Source of the DNA: Polytrichum commune
Taxonomy: Eukaryota; Streptophyta; Polytrichopsida; Polytrichales; Polytrichaceae
DNA length: 64,000 nucleotides
Direction: 5' to 3'
NCBI GenBank assembly: GCA_950295325.1
Contig: OX485808.1
Location: 33,007,180 to 33,071,179 of the forward strand
Made by a program: the position numbers and the translations under genes. Below are positions 54,452-64,000 of this stretch, piece by piece. Numbering within the stretch: position 1 is the stretch's first letter; the number at the start of each line of letters is the position of its first letter. The notes under the pieces were generated by a model. The model saw only the letters and a program-made list of their open reading frames with translations, was not told where the DNA came from and did no database searches.

Positions 54452-54662
54452 ACTTGCAGGTTCTCTTCCTCGCCACCTCAAATTTTAAATCACATAAAGA
54501 GAAGTGGAAACATTAATGAGTGAAGGTAGTGAGGGGTATGTTTGGTCAAGTGAGGGTTGATCGATTCATTGGGGAATGTAACATAAAATTCGATCCCAAA
54601 AACCAAAGTTGGAATTAAGAGTAGATAGACTTACTCGTAGAAGATCATCTAGAATTATTGAA

Positions 54663-57600
54663 ATGGTGGGAGAAGTTGAAGTTAGGATTGAGAGTTGGTT
54701 GAATGTGGAACCTAGTGTTAGTCCATTGTTAGGAACGTTAGAGGACGAGGCTCAGTTAGAGGACGACGATTTTCACTCTAGGTAGGGCGTCGAGACACCA
54801 TTAGGAACTAATCCACCTAGAGAAGACAATTCAATAGGAATTGATAGGGACATAGGAGAAGATCCACCGGTCGACATGGCACAGCAATGGAATGACGAGG
54901 GTCCCATACCGGAGGAAGACCCCATTGATCCATTGGTTAGACCGAGAGGTTTACCAATTGTGGTTTCACAAAACTTACATGCGGTAGATATGCCATCCAA
55001 CCTCCCTAAGTTTTATGGAACCAAGGATGAGGATCCTTCTGGGCACATGGAGAGGTACATCGAGAGGTTGACTAGTTCTCTTGTGACCAATCCGGGATAT
55101 TGGTTGGTATGGTTTCCTACTACTTTAGAAGGTGAGGCTTATGAGTGGTATATAGACCATGCCGAGGGACATTTTAGAGGATGGGAGCAGTTGCAAAGGA
55201 AATTTTTGAATGAATTTCGGCCAGAGGTTGGTCAAAGCACGGCTTTGAGGGCATTGGCTTCGTTCAAGCAAGATAGGGAATAAGAGATTTCGGCCTACAT
55301 TAGGAGGTTTGCTTTAGTGTGTATACGATTTGTGGGCACCATGCTTAATGATGACACACTAAAGCAATTCTTCATTCAAGGATTCTTTAAGTTGGGACAA
55401 TTAGGGGTGTTCTTGAGAGGAATCCTCAGACATTGACGGATGCCAAGAGAGCGGCTAGAGAGATGAAGAGCTTGGATAGAAATCATGAGAGATTGTGGAG
55501 AAGGGAAGATGAATTGATACCACAATTCATTCCCATTCGACCTAGGTTGACGGCGGGAGAGCCGGCCAAGTATGAGAATCAAGTTCCATATGCTCTTGTT
55601 GACACGGGTCTACGTCCTTTAGCAGTTAGAGAACCGGCACCACTTTTAGCATTACCGGCCCCTAGAGCGGATCCTCATCTTGACGAAGTGGAGAGAATGT
55701 TGGGTGCTAGTCAATTGGGATTTCAAGAGGCCATGATTAAGCAAATGCAAAGCCTTACGGATCAAATGACTTTGATGATCAATAGTCAACAACCGGGTCT
55801 TCCTCCTCCGGTTGAGTCGGGTAGACATGCATCGGGATTGTGGTGTGTTCAATGTGGCCAACCGGGCCACACTCGTCAGTTTTGTAGAAATGGACAAAAC
55901 CGTAATCAAAGAGGAAACGGTGGTCTACCTCCACAAAACCAACGAGATCAAGGACAACCTCAATATGGACAAGGTAATAATAAGGGACCTCCTCCTAGAG
56001 GTCAAGGTGGTCAAAACATGGAGAAGAGGGAGTTCCATCCATTTTGTGGAAGATGGCATGCAGAAGGTCAATGTTGGTCCAAGGGACAAGGTCATGGTTG
56101 TAGCAATTGTGGAGGAAACCATCCTTCGAACGAATGTCGTCAACCGGATAAGGTTATTAGTGCGACTTACCCAGTGGCCAATCCACAACAACAAGCGAGG
56201 GACAACATGAGAGGAGCTAAACCACAAGGTGGACCACCGAATGAGCTTAGGCCACCGAATTTGTATTACGATCATGGTTATGTGAGACAAACCTTTCATC
56301 CACCGGCGGGATTGCAAACGGCGAATGGTTACATTCCGATTCAAGGTAGGCAAAGAGGTCCACAAAACTTCGACAATAGGCGGCAAGCTCCTCCTACGGA
56401 TCCGGGTCCATCTAATTTTCAAAATGTAAGGTTTAAGGATGGTGTAGTGGAGTCGCATCATGATGACGCTCTTCCTCTTCAAATGGAGATTGAAGAGGAA
56501 CAAGGTCAATGGCCTCCAAACACCAATGCTATCACCTATGAGTTGAAGAGTCTAGGAGATGAGGTTACTCATGAGGCACCGGCATTAGCGGTTACCACTA
56601 GGACTAGGAGAGGGAAGGCCCCCTTAGAGGTAGGAGTAGAGGGTCAAGAGGAGTATTCTTCGGATGAGGCTCCTAACCTTTCCGAATTGGATAGAATAGC
56701 TAAAGTAGCTAGAAGGGCCACTAGAGAATTAGAAAGGGAGAATTTGATTCTTCATGATAGAGAGAGGCCTAATGTCATTCATAATTTAGAGGGTAGTGAG
56801 ATGGGAGAATGGGAAGGACCAGGGATTCCTTTGGATGAGTTTGATGGTGTTGGCAATGCCAAAGTGGAGAAGTCGAGTGGCTACGATTTGTGGGCCGATC
56901 TTAGCTCACTTAAGGCCGATATTATCTTTGGACAATTGTTGGAAATTTCACCCGTAGCTAGGAAGACTCTCAAGGAAGGAATGCCAGTGACTAGGAGGAC
57001 TAGGAAGGTTAAGCCTAGGATGGCGGTTATAGTTCAAATGCAAGGAGGAAGACGTGATGTCAAACCAATTGAGATTGAGGTTATGGTGGTGGACAAGGTG
57101 GTTCCTAATGTGTTAGTGGATGGAGGTAGCGGACTAAACATCTTACCGGAGCATACCATGAAGAGGTTGGGTCTTAGTCTTACGGGTCCATCACCTTTCA
57201 TCATCAATATGGCGAATCAAAGTCCGGCCGTGCCTTTGGGAATGATTAAGGATTGTAGAATTAGCACCGGTGGGGAAGAGTTGTGTCACCTTTCATGTCA
57301 TCAAAATGCATTCTAACAAGGATATATTTCTCATCTTGTTAGGTAGACCTTGGTTGAGAATGTCGGATGCCATAGTGGATTGGGGAGGAGTCAAACCATC
57401 CATTACTTATGGTCCGGAGGATAATAGGGTTAAAGTTCCCAAAGGGTCGTTAGGTGGTTGGATTAGACAAGAGATTGTTTCATCTTCGGAAGATGAACGT
57501 GATCCCAAAGAGGATGGCAAAAATGATGAAGCATTGGTAGGGGTAGTTCATTCGGGTGGTCTAGGTCCTAGTTTCTATAATTATGGGGATGATGGAGAGT

Positions 57601-58585
57601 ATGCCCAATGGTTGAGGAATTATCCGGAGTCGGAATTCGATGTCATGATGACATCCCACCATGCATGTTTGAGAGATAACATTCTTAATTCACGTAATGA
57701 AAAATATTCCTTGTTAAAACCATGTGAGGTGTTCACCGAGGAAGAGTGGATTTTAGGGGGATTGACACCTTGGGTAGATAGTATGGAAGAGAGTGACGTA
57801 AGTTTAGTACATGTAGATGGAACTCAAGATGAGGAGGCTATTATGGAAGCGGAAAAGTTGGAAGAGCCTTTGCACTTCAAGACTACGTCAACGGGAATTG
57901 TGGTTGGACAAGATGTCAAGGATTATCCCAAGGTACCGGCGGATTGGTATAAAAACAATGATGAACAAGTTCATGTGACGGATGCGAATTGGAATTATGT
58001 AGAGGTTCCAATTAAAGTTGGACATTGGGTGTTAGAATGGTCATCTTGCGGCCCACAACAATGTTGGATTGAAATGCGGAAACTATGGGTGGAAGAAGGA
58101 ATTAGGATTCAATTGGGATACCAACAATGCTACATCGAAATGTCTAGTGATGAAGAGGAAGACCAATGTTTTTCTAGTTCTAGAAGAAGGTTGCCTAGAC
58201 ATCAATCTAGTTTACAATGGAGTCTCTTAGGGTCGCAATAGGTTCACGCCTTACCGAGAGTCAATCATTGAAACATAGGTTGACCGACTTGGAGGAGCTT
58301 GATGAGAGAAGGAGAATGGCGGCTCAACACATCGAGGCAATCCAACGTCGAAGAAAGATCATCTTCGACAAAAGACACAAAAAGAGGGCACTACAACCGG
58401 GAATGATGGTCAGGATTCAAGATGCTAGGAAACTTGATTTCCTGGGTAAATTCGATGCGGTTTGGATGGGCCCTTACCTTGTACGCGAAGTATTTCCCAA
58501 CAATTTCATGCAATTGGAAACATTGAACGGAGAGAGCTTCCCAACCCGCACCGCGGGAAGTAGGTGCAAGGAGTATCGAGTTTGA
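54663..58585 (+). pseudogene. Ty3/gypsy gag-protease with RT and integrase core deleted
   Basis: The frame starts at 54663 and is broken by TAG at 54783, TAA at 55281 and a shift near 55395-55435. Gag is recognised by LPKFYGTKDEDPSGHMERYI and GEAYEWYIDHAEGHFRGWEQ. The second part has a CCHC knuckle (CVQCGQPGHTRQFC, about 55848), a Cys/His cluster (CGRWHAEGQC, CSNCGGNHPSNEC) and a retropepsin-like VLVDGGSGLNILPE near 57110, with DGG in place of the more usual DTG or DSG. 57270-58241 follows after a shift. Then 58217-58585 is the C-terminal integrase tail (RRRKIIFDKRHKKRALQPG, MVRIQDARKLDFLGKFDAVW with GPY). RT, RNase H and the integrase DDE core are absent between about 58240 and 58290, so the element is non-autonomous. 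Confidence 0.85.
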
Positions 58586-58589
58586 CGAC

Positions 58590-59900
58590 AACTTGCCTTC
58601 GAAGCAAGAGATTCAGGATCCATCCCCCGATGGTCGCCAATTATATGAGCCCAAAATGGTTGCTCATATTTATTTTATGTTTAGCATTTACTTAGAATTG
58701 CAATTGACATCGTTATTGAAACAACAAAAAGAATTAAAAAGAGTGAGGCGTGGTGTATAGTTATGTTTTAGGCCTTGGGCTTATTCAGTGTGGTTAATTA
58801 GAGGATTAGTGGCATTAGAGGATTGGGTGAATTAAGTTGATAGTATGTGTGTAAGTAAGGGGAAGGGCCTCGAGGTTTAAGTGTTTGAATTGGAACCTAG
58901 TGTGTTGGTTTAGGGGGTGAGGTTTTAATGGATAAGATGAGGTCATACTAAGTAGGAGAGAGGTGAGGGGTTAAACCCTCTTGTTTTTGTGTGTGTCTCT
59001 CTCTTCTTTGTTATGTGTGGGGAGCGGGGGAGGAGCTCTCGGCTACCAATTCAGTCTTTGTGTAATGGTTGCTGCCGCTGGAGCTCTCGGCTTCCAATTC
59101 AGTCTGTGGTAATGGCTGCTGCCGCTAGCTCTCGGCTTCCAATTCAGTCTGTGGGTAATAGCTGTTGCCGCTAGCTTGGCTACCAATTCAGTCTTTGTGT
59201 AATGGCTGCTACCGCTGGAGCTCTCGGCTACCAATTTAGTCTTTTAGGCCCAGAGGGAATTGCTGGTTTGAAGACCGGGTATGGGCCGGGTATGGCCACG
59301 GGCCAAGGGCCAAGGGCATTAGGGGGAGTTGGCTCCACAATTAGAGGGTGGCCTAGGGGGATGAGCTTTTGGTAGTAAGTTGAGGGTTGGTGTGTAACTT
59401 AGTGTAGGGAGAAGGGGATAAATAGAGAAGAGCATTTTTCAATGCTTGTACTCTTATTATGGAATAAATTGGTGTGCAATAGTTGATGGGAAATGACATG
59501 TATCTTTACGAAGTTGGTAAGAGGGAGTTATGTGAACATGAATGTGATACCCATGCCCTCACCCGGACTAGAACGCATACACGGGTAGATCACTCTAAGG
59601 CATTTTTGTGCACCACGTGCGGCTGGGGGTCTTTTGTTTTGGGGCTATTTACCTTCAAGAGCTAAATTAAAGCCTCCCTATAATGACATAAATTTCAAAA
59701 ATGGCCCATTTGTTTGCACCCTTTCATTACTTATATTGTCCAAGTCACTGCAATTTTTTGTACTCTATATTCCTTTTAAGTAATAAACGGGCGTGGGGAA
59801 GACGACCCCAACGACGGCGCGTTCCCTTTTCATTCATTTTTGGACAGATGGAAATCCCAATTATCATCCATCCCCGTGAGTCCTAAACCCATTTACATAC
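58590..59900. other. 3' flank of the gypsy element, non-coding
   Basis: A possible LTR start is at 58644. About 59033-59243 is a minisatellite of five ~46-49-bp units (CTCTCGGCTACCAATTCAGT, GTAATGGCTGCTGCCGCT). At 59555-59578 the stretch CCCTCACCCGGACTAGAACG is the reverse complement of the start region of the 9699 insertion (TCCGGGTGAGGG), indicating a related LTR in opposite orientation. No gene seen. Confidence 0.5.
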
Positions 59901-59901
59901 C

Positions 59902-60125
59902 ATACTAAACATACCTTCTAGGATCCTTATCTTCAGCCCCTATATTAATTTTAAAATAATGGTCCACGTTTTATGTCCATCTAACTTACTTATAATGGGA
60001 TTGTCTACATTTAATGGCCCCTTCATTATTTGGAATTCCTTTATAATTTTTATTTCAAATGATTTTAATCCTCTCTATATTATGCCGCACGTCGTTTTTA
60101 AAATGCACTAAGTGATCTACCCGTG
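59902..60125 (+). repeat. ~224-bp dispersed repeat, copy 2
   Basis: Second copy of the repeat at 38101-38329, same orientation. The 3' boundary is again CTACCCGTG, and the sequences diverge directly after it. Confidence 0.85.
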
Positions 60126-63100
60126 AACGCATAAGGGTGGGTGGTTTGGCCTCACACCAAGCTCGTGTGTCTTCAACCGTTGGAATCCCATGTTTTCGAG
60201 AGTCCCTCCTGGCCTTCCCCGAGCCCCCTTTGGCCTCAACTCCTAAGTTATCCACTTCATCCCTAACCCCCCCTAAAACGAACAACACACTAGTCTAATC
60301 CCAACATTAACTTTGGTTTCACATGATTAGCCTTCAAGGTTACTTGTATCTAACCATGTTCCCATCAATTATACTAACCCCTAGAGGTTAATAACTACTA
60401 ATCCTAGCACTTTAAATCAATTCAAATCCAAACGAAAGAAATCACTCTTTTTATATTTCTTGTTTGTGCATTGTAAGGTTAAAGCCTAAGTCCTCGATGA
60501 TTTTAGGCTTAAAGACAGATGTGGACACCATTTTGGGCTCACAATCGGCCAGCAAACCTGCTTTCTTCACTCGTAATCCACTAAACTTGAGCATCTATTC
60601 AATGCCTCTTCCTCCTGTCTTCACTGACCGGTGGCCTAAGTCCCAAATTTCAGTAGCCCTTGTGATTGTCAGTCAGATCTCTACCAAATTAACAACTGGA
60701 CCAATGCTCATCGGAATTGTTGTGCATCACACAGTTGATTCAGAGATCAATTCAATTTCACTTCCGACCTGCTCGCTTGGAGATTCCATGTGCAGACTAA
60801 TCCTCACTCTGCTTCCAGACCTCAGCTCGCCCCCTCGATTCCTTCCTTCTGATCTCATCAACTACCCACCTGGCAAATTGAATTTCGTGCCTCGAAGCCC
60901 CGGCTCTTCCGAGCCCGTATTCCCCAATGTCGACCCTGATATCAATTCGGCTGTGGCTTCATCAGCCACAGTCGGCTCTTCACCGCCTCCTTCCCTACCT
61001 ACTCAACCTCATTGATCCTAGCTGATTGCTTCCATTAGCCCACAAAAGTCCAGCATGCCCTTCCTGCCAAAGAGAGCCCCTCCGCAGACGCTCCCAGAAA
61101 AAAAACGAAGAGAGAAAAAACCACCGAACCGAGAGGTCCTTCACCGCTCCAGAGCCTCCTGTTCCGATCCGGATTCTCGGACCTTACCCGTTAACGGTCT
61201 GTGCCCCTAAATGAAATCAACTACTACCCTAAAACAAACACCTAAACCAACCAATGTAACACTTTGGAATCCCATCCCTACTAATTCCCAGCCTAATTTC
61301 TACTTCATCCCATTTACTAATTCCTAACCACTTATCCTTACCCCAGGGTGTTAAGCACTAACACACAGATGTAATTCTAAACACACAACTAAACTAAGCA
61401 CAACACTCACTACTTGAGGTCTAAATCCTCATAAAGTCTCACACTTCACTCTTTTTATGTTTTGAATAGATAAAATAAAACCAAAATCAAATCCTAATAA
61501 ATTCCTAAGGGTTAAAAACACATGTGGGCACCGTTTTGGGCTCACAGGGATCTCGAAAGCGGCAAGGAACACTGGTGCTGAGGATTTGAGGGGGATGGGC
61601 ACCTCATAGGATGTCTCTCAGCTTGCAATGCCGCCCCAGGTGCGGTTAGCTACTGGCCATGCTTAGGCCCAAAATTCAAATCTCACCACGCTCATGAGGC
61701 CAGGTTGTGCAATGAACGACACAAAGAGCCTGCTGTGGGATCTTGGCTTGAATGAGGGATGATCTCAGTTGGGTGGCGGCATTGGAGTGCTTGAGGTGCG
61801 AATCAGGCTACAAGTCCAGTGGCCGAGCCGCAGCCATAAGCTACTGATTTCAGGAGAATTGAGTGGCAGATGAGGCAACTGCCGAAGCGGCAAAAGAGGT
61901 AAGGGCAACGAATGAAGGGTTGGTCACTCCTGCTTGGTCGATTAGTAGTCGGCGCTCACATCTATTAGCACCGAAACAAGTACATTGTTGGTTGTGCGAT
62001 TCGATTGGTGTTGGACGCTGGAGTTCGGAGCAGCGCCTTGGAGAATCCAAGCAGGTGGTTGCGGCAAGGAAGGTGTAGGGTGAAGGCCGAAGGGCTAGTC
62101 GCGTGAGGCTCCTTGTGGGAATGTCGGGGGAAGGAGGATCAAAGGGAGCAGTTGCCTCCCTCGTACTTATAGAGGTGAAGAAGGGGTGCAGAGCAGCCAT
62201 ACCTTGCTACTTCAGAGGGAGTGTGAAGGTCCTCTAGGGCAGGGACTCCTTCATCGGAGCACAGGTGGATTCGGCACGGGCCGAGGCTTACAATGCCGAG
62301 CAGGGGAGCTTCTGGACTTAGGAGCCAGGGTGTGGGCACAATTAGTAGAGTAATGTTTAATTAAGGGTTAAACCTTGGTGTTACCAATGGAAGGGTGCTT
62401 GACCCACCGGTAGAGTAGGATGATTTGGTAGCATAAATTCCTTGGATTTAATTAATATTTGGTTGAAAAACATTGGGAGTAGGGGAAGCATTTATTAATG
62501 CTTGTGGCCCATCACTCTCAAGGGAAAAAAAAAGAATTGGGAATTGCATGAGCCATTTTGTTCATTGGTACAATGTATATTGAATCCATTGGAGGGCTTA
62601 GCTAGGTAGATTCATGTGAGGCAATGACTTCCCCCCGGACCACGACGCATAAAGGGGTGGAGGTTTGAGGCTCACAGCCTAATTATTCAAGGTTCACATG
62701 TATAACATTATTGTCACTACACAATTGTCATTATCTAAAGAGAAAGAGAAGCTTTGCTTTGACAACCTTTAACATCCTATTGATAACCTTTTGCATCTCA
62801 ACTCCCTATTTGAACTTGATATGACAAACAACATGTTATACAATAGATAATACGAATGAGATAATGTCCGATGCAATCCAAAGGTCAAATTTGTACCAAG
62901 TTGGAAAGTCACCAATAGGACAACATATCTTACAAACAAATCAAAAAACAAATACATCCAACAAATGTCAAGCAATGGATAACTTTTCCAAACACAAAAA
63001 CCTCCAAAATTTATCATGTATTTCTTGGGGGGGGGGGTAGTCATTGGTTGGAGTAGCAATATACGTGCGAACAAGTGACTAGGGTATTTTAAAAACATGG

Positions 63101-63340
63101 GGGCAAAAAATTATAAATGGACTAAAAAGTAATATAGGGTATCAAAAATGACACTGGACATCTTTGAAGTACTATAGGGTATGGAATAATAAGTAATTTG
63201 GAATTATAAGTAATGCAAGCCATTTTCCTATTAACCCAAAGTAGAAATTTACATAATGATAGCATGTGAAAAAAGAAGAGAATTGAAAGTAATACCCCCC
63301 TATAAAATAGTGGTTGTTCGCACCTATATCCTTAATTTTT
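60126..63340. other. LTR debris and spacer
   Basis: Contains LTR-type ends at 60543 and 61546. A minus-oriented one at 62639-62676 (CCCCCCGGACCACGACGCAT...GGCTCACA) resembles the reverse complement of the 9699 start. The longer frames at 60464-61015 and 61850-62200 have no recognisable domains and are likely chance frames in GC-richer LTR DNA. Confidence 0.45.
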
Positions 63341-63350
63341 TCACAAACTG

Positions 63351-63366
63351 CCCCCCCCCCCCCCCC
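63351..63366. repeat. C16 homopolymer
   Basis: Sixteen consecutive C. A G9-10 tract lies near 63028. Such tracts are error-prone in assembly. Confidence 0.9.
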
Positions 63367-63507
63367 GAGATGTATTTACATCATAAATAGCCTACCATAC
63401 AATGATAATACCTCCAAATCCATCTCAAATACACTACAAAGATATCCTACCATCCAATGATAACAATACCAAACTCCTTCAATCCATAGCCCAAGACGAA
63501 ATTCCAA

Positions 63508-63956
63508 TCAATATCCCAATTTCTTCAAAGAACTCAATTCTCCAAAACCTTCTTGTATTCTCCTCAGTGATTTGCATCGACGGAATGATAATTCCTCCAA
63601 ATCCTTGAAAGTGCATACTCCCTCCAGGGCCTTGTTATCCCACATGTAAAATTTCATTAAACAAGTCAAACCCCCCAACCCTTCTGGTATTTTCTTCACT
63701 CATCTGCATCGACGGAATAATAATTCTTCAAAAGCCTTGACAGTGCATATTCCGAAAGGAACTCCTCTAAGGCCTCGCAATCCCACATAACCAATTTCTT
63801 CAAATAAGTAAAACCCCCCAACCCATCCGGTAAGGTATTTTCCTCACAGCTTTCCATCCATTGAATGATAATTCCTCCAAAGCCTTGAGAATGCATATTC
63901 CGGAAGGGAACTCTTACAAGGCCTCGCAATCCCATATGTGCAATTCCAACAAACAA
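63508..63956 (-). pseudogene. Leucine-rich-repeat block of a plant resistance-type protein, frameshifted, continuing past the window
   Basis: Minus-strand units read LPDGLGGFTYLKKLVMWDCE, ALEEF and then, after a shift near 63699, KKIPEGLGGLTCLMKFYMWD, KALEG...FKDLEELSFRRCKSL and IQEGFGELSSLKKL. This ~48-residue double repeat is typical of plant NLR LRR regions, with a style I associate with bryophytes. Nucleotide-level repeats (AATTCCTCCAAA-CCTTGA, CATCTGCATCGACGGAATAA) mirror the units. A frameshift and stop (TATTGA) break it. No NB-ARC is inside the window. Confidence 0.65.
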
Positions 63957-64000
63957 GTCAACCCCCCACCCTTCCGGTATTTTCCTCAGTGATTACCATC

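Noticed and set aside
58989..59234. Repeat peptide frames (SSRLPIQS and similar)
   Set aside because: Translation of a minisatellite, with no start context or conservation.
60464..62200. Frames at 60464-61015 and 61850-62200 as genes
   Set aside because: No recognisable domains or codon pattern, and they sit between LTR-type ends.

Overview
The window is nuclear DNA from a plant-type eukaryote. GT-AG introns with pyrimidine-rich acceptors, Ty1/copia and Ty3/gypsy elements primed by plant initiator Met-tRNA, TTTAGGG interstitial telomeric repeats, AATAAA signals and a leucine-rich-repeat block of the plant resistance-protein kind all agree. The repeat families and the LRR style recall bryophytes or other seedless land plants, but no species can be named. 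Almost nothing here looks like a single-copy host gene: this is a transposon-rich accessory region.

Layout. 0-3.6 kb: Mutator-like (MULE) transposase gene, open at the left edge, one intron, one premature stop, SWIM finger at the C-terminus. 4.3-5.6 kb: fragment of a ParB-like gene whose intron carries four palindromes. 7.8-16.0 kb: a young Ty1/copia element (191-bp LTRs one base apart, TTCAG target duplication) with most of the RT missing and a 3,013-bp LTR-like insertion in gag. 17.1-17.9 kb: small ORF behind four palindromic repeats. 18.9-26.5 kb: decayed Ty3/gypsy chromovirus with two nested solo LTRs. 27-37.1 kb: multi-exon gene with two ParB-like units and a C-terminal DNA-methyltransferase-like fold, its introns filled with palindrome-bearing satellites. 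38.3-44.5 kb, minus strand: a second ParB-like/methyltransferase-like gene that continues into an acidic region and an FCP1-like phosphatase domain, with palindromes in every intron. 49-52 kb: DUF7869-type transposase-like gene behind another palindrome array, its 3' part inverted. 54.6-58.6 kb: Ty3/gypsy gag-protease with RT and integrase core removed. 58.6-63 kb: LTR debris. 63.5 kb to the end: LRR pseudogene on the minus strand.

Main observation. Two diverged genes here combine a ParB/sulfiredoxin-like motif (GNHR, GQHS) with a class-beta amino-methyltransferase layout (motif IV-like before a C-terminal FxGxG-like motif I). That layout is known from bacterial and phage modification methylases. 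Their introns contain tandem arrays of perfect palindromes, many with a central GATC (TTTGGGTCG-AT-CGACCCAAA, CTGTCGGATCCGACAG, AGGCCTCGGATCCGAGGCCT). The arms are conserved and the core dinucleotide varies between arrays. Similar arrays precede the 17.4-kb ORF and the DUF7869 gene. A mobile-element superfamily with element-specific palindromic binding sites, possibly read by ParB-like proteins, is the most interesting hypothesis in the window. Most copies carry stops or frameshifts, so activity at these loci is doubtful.
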